A stretch of 15,643 nucleotides of DNA, taken from the NCBI GenBank assembly GCA_964392945.1, contig CAYMSH010000121.1:1-15643 (forward strand), given 5' to 3'. Origin of the DNA: BS750m-G57 sp964392945 (GTDB lineage: Bacteria; Planctomycetota; Phycisphaerae; SM23-33). The notes under the pieces were generated by a model that worked only from the letters and a program-made list of their open reading frames with translations, did no database searches and was not told the origin of the DNA. The position numbers and the translations under genes are program-made. Shown piece after piece: positions 1-7,144 of this stretch; the stretch's first letter is position 1, and the number at the start of each line of letters is the position of its first letter.

Positions 1-1
1 C

Positions 2-436
2 CGCACCGCGCCGGAACTGAGAAAGATATTCGAACGCAGCGGCGGACAGCTCGGCTCGACCAACTGCGTGGCGTGGATGTTCGAATCCAAGGGCTCGTTC
101 CTGATCGCCGCGGATGCGACTGACGAAGACACGCTGATGGAAATCGCACTGGACGCCGGAGCAGACGACGTTATCGCAGACGAAAACGGATTCGAGGTCG
201 CCTGCGAAGTGTCCGCGTTTTCCGCCGTCAAGCAGGCGCTGGCCGAGAAGGAAATCGCAACGCTCTCGGCCCAGATCGCCATGATTCCATCGACGATGGT
301 CACCGTAGACGATCCGTCGCTGGCCAAGAAACTCCTGACCCTCTCGGACGCCTTCGACGATCACGACGACGTGCAGAAGGTCTTCGCGAATTTCGACATG
401 TCCGAAGAAATCATCGCCGCGGCCCAGGACGCCTGA
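2..436 (+). CDS. YebC/PmpR-family DNA-binding regulator, C-terminal part (5' truncated)
   Basis: The reading frame is open from base 2 to the TGA at 434-436, so 144 residues are visible and the start lies outside the window. The visible part begins with RTAPELRKIFERSGGQL and continues through NCVAWMFESKG, which matches the YebC family core (usually G..G.v.w.F..kG). It ends with a segment typical of the third domain: MIPSTMVTVDD, then DDVQKVFANFD. Family members are about 240-250 residues, so roughly 100 N-terminal residues are missing. YebC/PmpR proteins have been described as DNA-binding transcriptional regulators, and some members as factors that relieve ribosome stalling; which applies here cannot be told. 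The acidic, alanine-rich composition is normal for the family. The gene runs tail to tail into the ligase gene, with 11 bases between the two stop codons. Confidence 0.93.
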   Translation, partial: RTAPELRKIFERSGGQLGSTNCVAWMFESKGSFLIAADATDEDTLMEIALDAGADDVIADENGFEVACEVSAFSAVKQALAEKEIATLSAQIAMIPSTMVTVDDPSLAKKLLTLSDAFDDHDDVQKVFANFDMSEEIIAAAQDA

Positions 437-447
437 TTGCCCCGGCT

Positions 448-2715
448 TTATTCGCGGGTGCGCCCCCGTGCGGCGGCGCGGGCTTTGCGCGCCGCGACTC
501 GGGCCAGGCGGGCCTGGCTGAGCCTGAAGATACTGTCCGGCGCCAGGGCGCTGTCTGTCGCTTCGGCGGCGCGTAGTTGCTCGCCGGCCAGGCGGCCCAT
601 TTTCGTAGTCACGAGCCGTTCGGCGAATCGGATCCGCATTCTGGTTGACTGTGGGTCCCGCCTGATCGCCTCGAGCATGTGCCTTCTCCAGTCGGAGCCC
701 CTGGAACCGGAATCCCACAAAATGTCGGCCGCCAGTCGATGACTCGACGAGGCCAGCGGGTTCCTTCGTATCGCTTCTTTGGCCCACGGATACGCCGCGG
801 CGAGGTCTTCGGGTCGCCCGGAGCGACGCAGAAGGCTGGCGATATCCATCGCGGCCAGGGGGTCAAGCGGATCGCAATTCGCCGCTTTTTCCGACCAGGC
901 CAAAGCTGCGTCGCCGTCGCGTGCGATCAGGCTGTCTACGGCCATTTCGGTAGCCCACGATCTGCGGGCCACAGGCAGCCAGAGCAGCGCCACAGCGGCG
1001 ACCAGGCCAGCCAGCCCCGCCCCGACAGCCGGCCAGCGAAACTGCTTCAGGTCAATCGCCGCCGGACGGCGGATCGATATGACCGCCCCGGCGCCCAGCC
1101 AGAACAGGATAGCAGCTCCCGGGGTCCACAAACTGAAAGTCACGCTGTTGTGGGCCAGGAATCCGAGCAGACCGCAGGCCAGCACCACGCGAGTGATTCG
1201 GTCTCCTTCGGCGGCGGCATGTGAAAACTGCGGGCCCATCCAGAACATTACGGTCAGGCCGATGGCCAGGACCACCGCAGGCTCGATGGCGTTGAAAAGC
1301 ATTATTCCGCCGCCTCCGCGAGCACCGCCAAAGACGCATTGACTTGCGATCGCGATCAGGGGAATCCACACGATCGCCGCGCTGGGCCGGCGGGAGCCGG
1401 GTTCCGCCGGGAGTCTCGCAGGCCAATTGTCCACCGGTCGGCATATCAGGCATATTACAATCGCCAGGACGCCGAGATACAGCAATGCCCCAGGCAGTCC
1501 GTATTGCACCGCGGCGTGGACCGCGAAGTTGTGGGGGGTCTTTACCGACTCTTCGGCCGCCGGTCTGCGGGCCGCCTCGTACGCCGTGGCGAAACCGCCG
1601 GGGCCAACGCCCCAGACAGGCGATTTAGCGGCTATTTCCGCGCCTGCGGTCCAGTAATACCATCGAAATGTCATTGTCCTGGCCACGAGCGAATCGTGCC
1701 TGAGTCCGTGAGCCACAACAGCTCCCGCGGCCAGTCCTGTCGCCAGCATCGCCGCCAGCATCCATCTTCGCCAGCGGGCTGCAAGCCGGTGGCGGAACTT
1801 CAGCACGATCACCGCGGCTCCGGCGGCGAACGCCGCTGCGCCCAGGGCGCCTCGACTAAACGCCAGAACCAGCGCCGCGGCGCACAACGGTCCGGTCAGC
1901 GTCACCAGCACCGCCGAGAGCGTCGGCAGGTGAATGTCGCCTTTCTTGCGAGAGTCGGCCGAACTCCTGCGATCGGGAATGACCCTTCGCCACCTGTCGG
2001 CGATCAGTCCGATCAGCGCCGCCAGGAGAACGATCATCGCCGAGGCGAATATGTTCGCCAGCGTGAAGAACCCCAGCGGTACGGCTTTGAACAGGCGTTC
2101 TTTGAAGGCGATCGCTTCGGGTGAGTCCGGAGTCCATCGGTGTGCGGCGAATATTTCCGTGCAGCGTTCCTCGAAATCCGCTATTCGCTCCGGCGCGTCG
2201 ATAAACACCTGCCGCAGGCCCACGACTGCTAGCATTACGCCGGCCGCTGCGAGCACCGCCAGGAGCATCGCGCGGTGTTTGGCTCGAACGCACAGTTGAA
2301 TCGCCAGCCATCCGGCGAGCATCAATCCCACCTGATTGCTCCAGAACACCAGTGCTCCTCGCCGATCTCCGGCCTGCAGCGCCGAGCCCAGGGACCATGC
2401 GGCGAACATCGCTATAAGGACCGCCAGCCATCCGGCCCGGATTCTCAGCTGCTTGCGCATCGCCTGGCCGATTAGCCACAAGACTCCGGCCAGGCTGATC
2501 GCCGCGCCGAACGTCATGCTGGCCAGGTCGATGTGGTGCGGTGCGAGGATTATCCCGTCGCCGGAGTCTATACCCATGAAGGGCGAAGTGCGAAACGGCA
2601 GTTCGGGGATCACTATTCGCCCGATCAGCGTCGCTACAAGCAGGGCTGTCGCAAGATTGTCCGGGACACTGCTCCGCGGTTCGCGGGCCTCTATGGTGTC
2701 GGCGATGTCGCTCAT
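448..2715 (-). CDS. O-antigen ligase/Wzy-type polysaccharide membrane protein with helical C-terminal tail
   Basis: This 755-residue polytopic membrane protein would join or polymerise lipid-linked glycans on the outer face of the cytoplasmic membrane. Many hydrophobic segments lie between about residues 20 and 600. The Wzy_C/O-antigen ligase signature is clear: FSRGALG, then WTAGAEIAAKSPVWGVGPGG, then TPHN at residues 393-396 (His395), then QYGLPGALLYLG. The last 150 or so residues are soluble and alanine/arginine-rich, with tetratricopeptide-like helical pairs (for example DAALAWSEKAANCDPLDPLA), as in planctomycete and other fused ligase-TPR proteins. The ATG at 2715-2713 is chosen because it overlaps the upstream stop as ATGA and has GGAGG 7 bases before it; an in-frame extension to 2850 would run through the upstream gene. 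Ligase and polymerase cannot be told apart from sequence alone. Confidence 0.85.
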   Translation of the reverse strand: MSDIADTIEAREPRSSVPDNLATALLVATLIGRIVIPELPFRTSPFMGIDSGDGIILAPHHIDLASMTFGAAISLAGVLWLIGQAMRKQLRIRAGWLAVLIAMFAAWSLGSALQAGDRRGALVFWSNQVGLMLAGWLAIQLCVRAKHRAMLLAVLAAAGVMLAVVGLRQVFIDAPERIADFEERCTEIFAAHRWTPDSPEAIAFKERLFKAVPLGFFTLANIFASAMIVLLAALIGLIADRWRRVIPDRRSSADSRKKGDIHLPTLSAVLVTLTGPLCAAALVLAFSRGALGAAAFAAGAAVIVLKFRHRLAARWRRWMLAAMLATGLAAGAVVAHGLRHDSLVARTMTFRWYYWTAGAEIAAKSPVWGVGPGGFATAYEAARRPAAEESVKTPHNFAVHAAVQYGLPGALLYLGVLAIVICLICRPVDNWPARLPAEPGSRRPSAAIVWIPLIAIASQCVFGGARGGGGIMLFNAIEPAVVLAIGLTVMFWMGPQFSHAAAEGDRITRVVLACGLLGFLAHNSVTFSLWTPGAAILFWLGAGAVISIRRPAAIDLKQFRWPAVGAGLAGLVAAVALLWLPVARRSWATEMAVDSLIARDGDAALAWSEKAANCDPLDPLAAMDIASLLRRSGRPEDLAAAYPWAKEAIRRNPLASSSHRLAADILWDSGSRGSDWRRHMLEAIRRDPQSTRMRIRFAERLVTTKMGRLAGEQLRAAEATDSALAPDSIFRLSQARLARVAARKARAAARGRTRE

Positions 2716-3803
2716 GACTCGCCTCCGGTCGATTCCAGCAGTGCGATGACCAGCACGATTACGCCGGTTTGTGCGAATATCATCATCGCCGGGACCCATG
2801 TCGATACATGCGGCAGCAGTGATGCGGCGATCGCTGTCGCGGCGGTGCACAGGTAGATTGTCAGCACGGCCGCCGGCACGTGCATGCCGCGGCGAAGCAG
2901 GCGATGGGAGAAATGACGCCTGTCTCCCGACAGCGGGTTTTCCCCGGCCCGCAGGCGCAGGATCACCACGCTGAGCAGATCGTACAATGGGACCGCCAGC
3001 AGGACCAGCGGCGCCAGCACGCCGTAGATCGTGAAGCCCCGATCCGGCTGGACGTAGCTTGTCAGGCAGCTCAATACGCCCAGCAGGAACCCGATAACCA
3101 GCGATCCGGCGTCGCCCATGTAGCTTGACGCCGGCGGGAAGTTATACGGCAGGAAGCCCAGAAGGGCCCCGATCAGCAGGCAGAGCCACGCCGAGACGAA
3201 CAGTTGTCCCAGGCTGATCGCGGCCGCCAGCAGCGCTGCGGCGCATATTGCGGCGACTCCGGCCGACAGACCGTCCATGTTGTCCAGGAAGTTAAACGCG
3301 TTGGTGATCGTCACCAGCCAGAGGATCGAGACTGTGCAGCTTACCGCCGGTCCGGCGATCCTCAGGACCCTGACGTCGCAGAATAGAACCGCGCCGCCGG
3401 CGACGAGCGTTTGGATCAGCAGTTTGCTCCAGGGACCCATCGCCTTGCGATCGTCCCATAGGCCCATTGCGTGCAGCACCAGAGCGGCGGTGAGTATCCC
3501 AAGGGCCTGGGGAGCCCTGGCTGCGGCCGGCGGGATCAGATCGGCGACGGTCCGGCCCATCCATTGCGGCGCGCCGATCGAGTCCAAGATCATCGCCAGG
3601 CACGACGCTGCGATGACCGGAATCCCGATCGCCGTGAAGATAGCCGAGCCGCCGAGAAGGGGCGCCGGAGCCGCCTGAGACTTGCGGGCCGAGGGCTTGT
3701 CGAGCATTCCGAGGCGCATTGCGAGGCGTCGCGAAAAAAAAGTTCCTACCGCTGAAAGTACGAAAGCCGCCGCTATCGCAGCAAATATTGCCCAGATTAT
3801 CAT
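2712..3803 (-). CDS. WecA/TagO-type undecaprenyl-phosphate sugar-1-phosphate transferase
   Basis: This 363-residue polytopic protein belongs to glycosyltransferase family 4 (MraY/WecA). It would transfer a sugar-1-phosphate, often GlcNAc-1-P, from a UDP-sugar to undecaprenyl phosphate at the cytoplasmic face, starting a surface glycan. Family motifs appear in order: DKPSARK near residue 35 with PLLGG at 48-52, LWDDRK at 115-120 (the Asp pair that binds Mg), NAFNFLDNMDGL at 168-179, GDAGS at 230-234, and DRRHFSHRLL at 294-303. The last resembles the DRxHxHHRLL loop of the WecA branch and differs from MraY, so this is not a peptidoglycan enzyme. Length is typical. The ATG at 3803 has GGAGAGG just upstream. 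The gene is translationally coupled to the ligase gene by a 4-base ATGA overlap, a pairing that indicates a polysaccharide assembly operon. The sugar substrate is unknown. Confidence 0.92.
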   Translation of the reverse strand: MIIWAIFAAIAAAFVLSAVGTFFSRRLAMRLGMLDKPSARKSQAAPAPLLGGSAIFTAIGIPVIAASCLAMILDSIGAPQWMGRTVADLIPPAAARAPQALGILTAALVLHAMGLWDDRKAMGPWSKLLIQTLVAGGAVLFCDVRVLRIAGPAVSCTVSILWLVTITNAFNFLDNMDGLSAGVAAICAAALLAAAISLGQLFVSAWLCLLIGALLGFLPYNFPPASSYMGDAGSLVIGFLLGVLSCLTSYVQPDRGFTIYGVLAPLVLLAVPLYDLLSVVILRLRAGENPLSGDRRHFSHRLLRRGMHVPAAVLTIYLCTAATAIAASLLPHVSTWVPAMMIFAQTGVIVLVIALLESTGGES

Positions 3804-3825
3804 CGCCTCTCCGCTTAATAACTGT

Positions 3826-3853
3826 ATGATAGGTTATGCAACATGCAGTTGAA
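3826..3853 (-). promoter_or_regulatory. Candidate sigma-70-like promoter of the glycan operon
   Basis: Read on the minus strand, TTCAAC (3853-3848) is followed by a 16-base spacer and TATCAT (3831-3826), five of six bases matching the -10 consensus. Transcription would begin near 3819, giving a leader of about 16 bases that still contains the GGAGAGG ribosome site. The -35 match is weak, so this is a prediction from spacing and position only. Confidence 0.4.
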
Positions 3854-3869
3854 TCGCAAGTTGCATAAC
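3833..3869. repeat. Perfect 10-bp inverted repeat, operator-like
   Basis: GTTATGCAAC at 3833-3842 and its exact reverse complement GTTGCATAAC at 3860-3869 are separated by 17 bases. One arm falls inside the spacer of the predicted glycan-operon promoter and the other just upstream of its -35. Such a placement fits a binding site for a dimeric regulator. A hairpin is also possible, but there is no T-run and it lies upstream of both genes, so a terminator is unlikely. Confidence 0.6.
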
Positions 3870-3928
3870 GCCTGACAGGGGCGCCCGCCTGGAGATTCGT
3901 TTGAGATGTTCCCCAGCTTTGGGCTTGT

Positions 3929-3958
3929 TTGGCGGCGCCTGTGCGCAGAGAATAATAT
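3929..3958 (+). promoter_or_regulatory. Possible promoter of the sigma-factor operon
   Basis: TTGGCG at 3929-3934, an 18-base spacer and TAATAT at 3953-3958 make a plausible but imperfect promoter about 60 bases upstream of the sigma-factor ATG. The region turns AT-rich here, unlike the flanking coding DNA. I do not see a convincing ECF-type GGAAC/CGT pair, so autoregulation is not shown. Confidence 0.3.
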
Positions 3959-3965
3959 AAACTGT

Positions 3966-3985
3966 TTGCAGAATTACCACTGCAA
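3966..3985. repeat. Short inverted repeat in the sigma-factor leader
   Basis: TTGCAG at 3966-3971 and CTGCAA at 3980-3985 are perfect reverse complements separated by 8 bases. The element lies at the expected start of transcription for the candidate promoter and 35 bases before the ATG. It shares TGCA cores with the larger repeat at 3833-3869. It could be an operator or a chance short palindrome. Confidence 0.35.
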
Positions 3986-4020
3986 TATAACTATCGGACT
4001 ATCGTTAAGCGATTTGAAGC

Positions 4021-4590
4021 ATGGATACAGAGCAGTTTCGAGCCGTGATAGAATCTGCCAAGGCCGGAGAGGCCTCGGGCTTCGCCAAGCTCCAGGAGCT
4101 TTATTCCAGGCGTCTGTACGGTTATTTCTTCAGGGCGACGGCAAGTCATCACGATGCAGAAGATCTGCTTAGTGAATTAATGCTTCGTTTAGTTCGTACG
4201 TTGAAAAATTATGAGCATCGCGGGCGATTTGAGCCCTGGTTGTTCAGAATAGCGGCTAATATGGTACGGGACCGTATCAGACGCCGCAAGGCACGTCCGA
4301 CGCCGATAAGTCTTTCGGCCCAGAGCGACACTGGGCAGACTCTCGGCGAGCAGATGCCCGGGCGTCCTGTTGAGATAGATGCAGATATTTTGGCCGGTGA
4401 GTTGTCCGAGGCGCTGCAGACGGCGATGGAAGGCCTGGATGTGACGACGCGGGAAATGATCCTGCTAAGATACTTTGGAGAGATGAGCTTCAAAGAATTA
4501 GCCGATATATTTGAATGTCCCATTGGTACAGTACTAGCCAGGGTCCACAGGGGACTAAAGGCTCTAAGGAAAATAATGAGACGAAAATGA
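4021..4590 (+). CDS. ECF-family RNA polymerase sigma factor
   Basis: A 189-residue sigma-70 family protein of extracytoplasmic-function size. Region 2 covers about residues 20-90: DAEDLLSELMLRLVR recalls the DAEDL.Q....l motif, and FEPWLFRIAANMVRDRIRRR is the -10-recognition helix with its basic end. A linker of about 40 residues follows. Region 4 lies at about 130-186, with LDVTTREMILLRYFGEMSFK and the helix-turn-helix ELADIFECPIGTVLARVHRG that reads the -35 element. There is no extra C-terminal domain. It would redirect RNA polymerase to a stress or envelope regulon. The ATG at 4021 has only a weak upstream GAAG. Its stop overlaps the next start as ATGA, so the two proteins are translationally coupled, as is usual for sigma/anti-sigma pairs. 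The gene is more AT-rich than its neighbours. Confidence 0.93.
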   Translation: MDTEQFRAVIESAKAGEASGFAKLQELYSRRLYGYFFRATASHHDAEDLLSELMLRLVRTLKNYEHRGRFEPWLFRIAANMVRDRIRRRKARPTPISLSAQSDTGQTLGEQMPGRPVEIDADILAGELSEALQTAMEGLDVTTREMILLRYFGEMSFKELADIFECPIGTVLARVHRGLKALRKIMRRK

Positions 4591-5150
4591 CTACGTGGAA
4601 CGAAGAACAATTTGACAGGGTGGCCAGATGGTTGGATGGCGAGGAGATCGCACTTACGCAAACCGAGCAGGAACTGGCTGAAGATTTCCAGACCAGCGAA
4701 CAGGCCCTGGGCGATACGCTCAGCGCTGCGCTTCCCGACTCGGCCGATCGGCGCGCTAACCGTAGAATAGCGGCCGCATTGCGCGGTGTTAAAATTCGAA
4801 AACGCGTCAGACTGGCGTTTATGACAGGCGTGTCGGCCGCCGCGATGATCGTTATATCGCTGGGACTGATCAATCTGATGACGACAGGCTCGATCCTGTC
4901 GGACTACGACTCGCTGGCTTGGCTGTTTGACGGCGGCGAAGAAAGCCAGGACGTCTGGAGAATGCCTGAACAGGACCCGCAACTGGCGTTGTTGGCCAGC
5001 GATCTGGACGAGATCGAGACAGCCCTTTTCACACCCGAACCGACTCCGCTTCCCATCGAAGCGCCTGTCGTGGAGGACTCCGACGGGGACCTCGACGAAC
5101 TCTGGCGAATATGGATCGAAGAACACCCCGGTGACTCCGATACTCTGTAA
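4587..5150 (+). CDS. Single-pass membrane protein, putative anti-sigma factor
   Basis: 187 residues with no family I can name. The N-terminal 75 residues are acidic then basic and mainly helical (EEQFDRVARWLDGEE, then RRANRRIAAALRGVKIRKRV). One hydrophobic segment follows at about 76-98, then an acidic, proline-containing C-terminal part of about 90 residues. By the positive-inside rule the N-terminus is cytoplasmic and the acidic tail periplasmic. This layout, plus the ATGA overlap with the sigma gene, suggests a membrane-held anti-sigma factor. However, the HxxxCxxC motif of zinc anti-sigma proteins is absent, so binding to the sigma factor is inferred from position only. The start at 4587 is chosen for the overlap; an in-frame ATG at 4515 lies inside the sigma gene and would add 24 unlikely residues. 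The ribosome site is weak, consistent with coupling. Confidence 0.7.
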   Translation: MTTWNEEQFDRVARWLDGEEIALTQTEQELAEDFQTSEQALGDTLSAALPDSADRRANRRIAAALRGVKIRKRVRLAFMTGVSAAAMIVISLGLINLMTTGSILSDYDSLAWLFDGGEESQDVWRMPEQDPQLALLASDLDEIETALFTPEPTPLPIEAPVVEDSDGDLDELWRIWIEEHPGDSDTL

Positions 5151-5173
5151 TAACCTCTAATAGGGTCAGCTGC

Positions 5174-5836
5174 GTGAAATCTGGAATTGCAAGACACCTG
5201 ACGGCGATACTGGCCGCGGTTTTGGTATGCGTACTGTTTGTCTCTGTATCGCAAAGACGCCCGGCGACAGTCGAGACCTCTAGCGCAGCGGCGACAAAGG
5301 CGACAGCCAAACCTGCGGCGAAACCCAAACCTAAGCCCAAGCCCAGAAGCCAGTTTCCCACGCCGGCCGAAGAGAAGGATCTGCTTAATTTCCTGAAAAA
5401 GAATCGACGCGAGTTCTACGACGGGCTGATGGCCCAGAAGAAGACCAGCGATCATCGATACCGCGGAACGCTCAAGTTCGCCTGGCAGTGGTACAAGCGC
5501 TACAAGGATCTCGACAAGGCCGTTCGCAGCGCAGTCGATCGCGAGCAGAAGGCCCGAATTGAAATCAGCAAAATTCTCGGTAGAATAAAGAAGGCCTCCT
5601 CAGAACAGGATATAAAGAAGCTCAGATCCGAGTTGGTCCGTCAGGCTGGCGTGCAGTTCGACGCGCAGCTCAAGGTCACCAAATACAAGCTCGACCAGGC
5701 TCACAACCAACTGTCCCGCTTGCGGAAAGAACTGTCCAATCGCCAGGCTGCCCGCAAGAAGATAGTCGAGCAGCGAGTAGACGAATGGATGAAGTCCACG
5801 AAAAAGCAGATCAAGCCCAAGCCCGCCAAGAAGTAA
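5174..5836 (+). CDS. Membrane-anchored Lys-Pro/coiled-coil protein of unknown function
   Basis: 220 residues, not assigned to a family. Residues 7-26 form a hydrophobic helix (HLTAILAAVLVCVLFVSVSQ) that could be a signal peptide or an anchor. A low-complexity stretch at about 36-60 follows, rich in Ala, Lys and Pro and containing repeated KP pairs; this recalls the stiff periplasm-spanning linkers of TonB-like proteins. The remainder, about residues 65-210, is highly charged and helical with heptad-like spacing, probably a coiled coil, ending in a second KPKP tail. The start is GTG at 5174 with AGGG 8 bases before it. It lies 23 bases after the putative anti-sigma gene, so it is probably the third gene of the sigma operon. 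A periplasmic sensor or anti-sigma partner role is possible but unproven. Confidence 0.65.
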   Translation: MKSGIARHLTAILAAVLVCVLFVSVSQRRPATVETSSAAATKATAKPAAKPKPKPKPRSQFPTPAEEKDLLNFLKKNRREFYDGLMAQKKTSDHRYRGTLKFAWQWYKRYKDLDKAVRSAVDREQKARIEISKILGRIKKASSEQDIKKLRSELVRQAGVQFDAQLKVTKYKLDQAHNQLSRLRKELSNRQAARKKIVEQRVDEWMKSTKKQIKPKPAKK

Positions 5837-5886
5837 ATCCCAGCGGGTCGAGTCATCTTGGTGCGATCAATCGGGCATTTCATACT

Positions 5887-7026
5887 ATGAGACACTCCAC
5901 AGTTTTTGTAAGCGAGACGATCGACGCCATGCGCGCTTTGGGCAACGTCTTGAAGTTGTCCGGAGGGGACATTCGCCTTCCAACTTCATTCGGATTCTGT
6001 CGCGGCGTCAATCGCGCCCTGGCGATGCTCGAAGACGCTTGCGTCTCCGATGACGCCGAGCCGTCCAACCTTTTCCTGCTGGGACAGATAATCCACAATC
6101 CGTGGGTCAACGAGCACTTCTCCAATCTCGGCGTGCGGATCCTGAACGCCGAGCAGGTCGAACGCCTCGAAGAGTTCATCACGCCGGCGGATCGAGCCGT
6201 GATCCCGGCTTTCGGCGTGACAGTCGATATCGAACGCAGGCTCGAGAAGATAGGCTGCGAAGTGCTCGACACCACTTGCGGAGATGTTCACCGCTTGTGG
6301 TTGTGGGCGTGTCGAGCCGCCAAGAAGGGGTTCGGCGTACTGATATTCGGCCGAGCCGAGCACGATGAAACAGTGGTGACCAAGTCCAGGCTCGACGCCG
6401 TCGGCGGCAAGTATGTCGTCGCCGGAGATCTCGTGGAGACCGGAATGCTGGCCGATATGATTTCCGGGGCGGTCCCGGCCGAGAAGTTCGGAGAACTGTT
6501 CTCGCCGACATGCACCAACGCCGACTCGATCGAGCCTTTCATGCGTCTGGCCCAAGTCAGCCAGACCACTATGCTCTACAGCGACACCGAAGAGGTTCGT
6601 CGCATAATGGAGCGGGCTTTCGGTCTGCGGTTCGGCGTTATGCTCGGGGCGCGAGTGCCGCCCGAGAGGCTGCTGTTTGAGCCCACGGTCTGCCACGCCA
6701 CCCAGGACCACCAGACATCGGCGGCGATGTTGTGTTCGTCGGGATGCGATCTGGTGATGGTTGTCGGCGGATTCGGCTCGTCGAACACTCGACACCTGCA
6801 CGAACTGGCCCGAGGATACGCCCCGGCGTTCTTTATCGAAAACGCCGACGCGATCATCTCGGCCGATAGCGTAATTGCGTTCGACCCGGACCTCAGCGAG
6901 CCGGTTGCGCTGGAAGGATGGCTGCCGACCGACCGCCCGCTTTCGATAGGCGTTCTGGCCGGGGCTTCGAGCCCGGAGATCGTAGTAGGGCAGGTGATAG
7001 ACCGCCTGGCCGAATTCCTGCAATGA
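5887..7026 (+). CDS. ispH: IspH-type 4-hydroxy-3-methylbut-2-enyl diphosphate reductase, long cyanobacterial/plant form
   Basis: A 379-residue iron-sulfur enzyme that would reduce HMBPP to IPP and DMAPP, the last MEP-pathway step, in the cytoplasm. All three cluster cysteines are present: C38 in FGFCRGV, C131 in DTTCGDV and C269 in VCHATQ. Other active-site positions are H70 (IIHNPWV), H159 and E161 (EHDET), T228 (QTTM), N300 (GSSNT) and S361 (AGASSPE). The SAHG motif of E. coli IspH is replaced by PAFG (F109), as remembered for cyanobacterial and plant enzymes, which also share the QTTML..TEE segment and greater length. The start is uncertain: ATG 5887 has no good ribosome site, ATG 5929 would give a protein 14 residues shorter, and an upstream ATG at 5785 lies inside the previous gene. 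It is 50 bases downstream of the coiled-coil gene and may be co-transcribed or have its own promoter. Confidence 0.88.
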   Translation: MRHSTVFVSETIDAMRALGNVLKLSGGDIRLPTSFGFCRGVNRALAMLEDACVSDDAEPSNLFLLGQIIHNPWVNEHFSNLGVRILNAEQVERLEEFITPADRAVIPAFGVTVDIERRLEKIGCEVLDTTCGDVHRLWLWACRAAKKGFGVLIFGRAEHDETVVTKSRLDAVGGKYVVAGDLVETGMLADMISGAVPAEKFGELFSPTCTNADSIEPFMRLAQVSQTTMLYSDTEEVRRIMERAFGLRFGVMLGARVPPERLLFEPTVCHATQDHQTSAAMLCSSGCDLVMVVGGFGSSNTRHLHELARGYAPAFFIENADAIISADSVIAFDPDLSEPVALEGWLPTDRPLSIGVLAGASSPEIVVGQVIDRLAEFLQ

Positions 7027-7034
7027 TCCGGCGC

Positions 7035-7062
7035 TTGCGGAGGATGTCGCCGGCGATATAAT
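7035..7062 (+). promoter_or_regulatory. Predicted promoter of first propeller gene
   Basis: TTGCGG at 7035-7040, a 16-base spacer and a perfect TATAAT at 7057-7062. The leader would be about 75 bases. Nearly the same arrangement stands before the second paralogue, which supports it as real. Confidence 0.65.
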
Positions 7063-7144
7063 TGCCAGTTGCACGTTTGTAGGTCGTTCCGTCGGCGCAG
7101 TCGATGGCGCCGGACACCAGATTCCAATAACAGGAGATTGCATA

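Noticed and set aside
2716..2850. N-terminal extension of the ligase to 2850
   Set aside because: It would overlap the transferase gene by 139 bases; the ATGA overlap and GGAGG ribosome site support the start at 2715.
3875..3942. Imperfect GC-rich inverted repeat (ACAGGGGCGCC with GGCGGCGCCTGT)
   Set aside because: The arms need bulges and are about 40 bases apart, so it is not distinguishable from chance in GC-rich DNA.
4209..5126. A 305-codon open frame on the minus strand
   Set aside because: It is antisense to the sigma and putative anti-sigma genes and has no recognisable domain.
5296..5346. Tandem DNA repeat coding for Lys-Pro pairs
   Set aside because: It is short and degenerate at DNA level; it is better explained as a protein linker than as a mobile or regulatory repeat.
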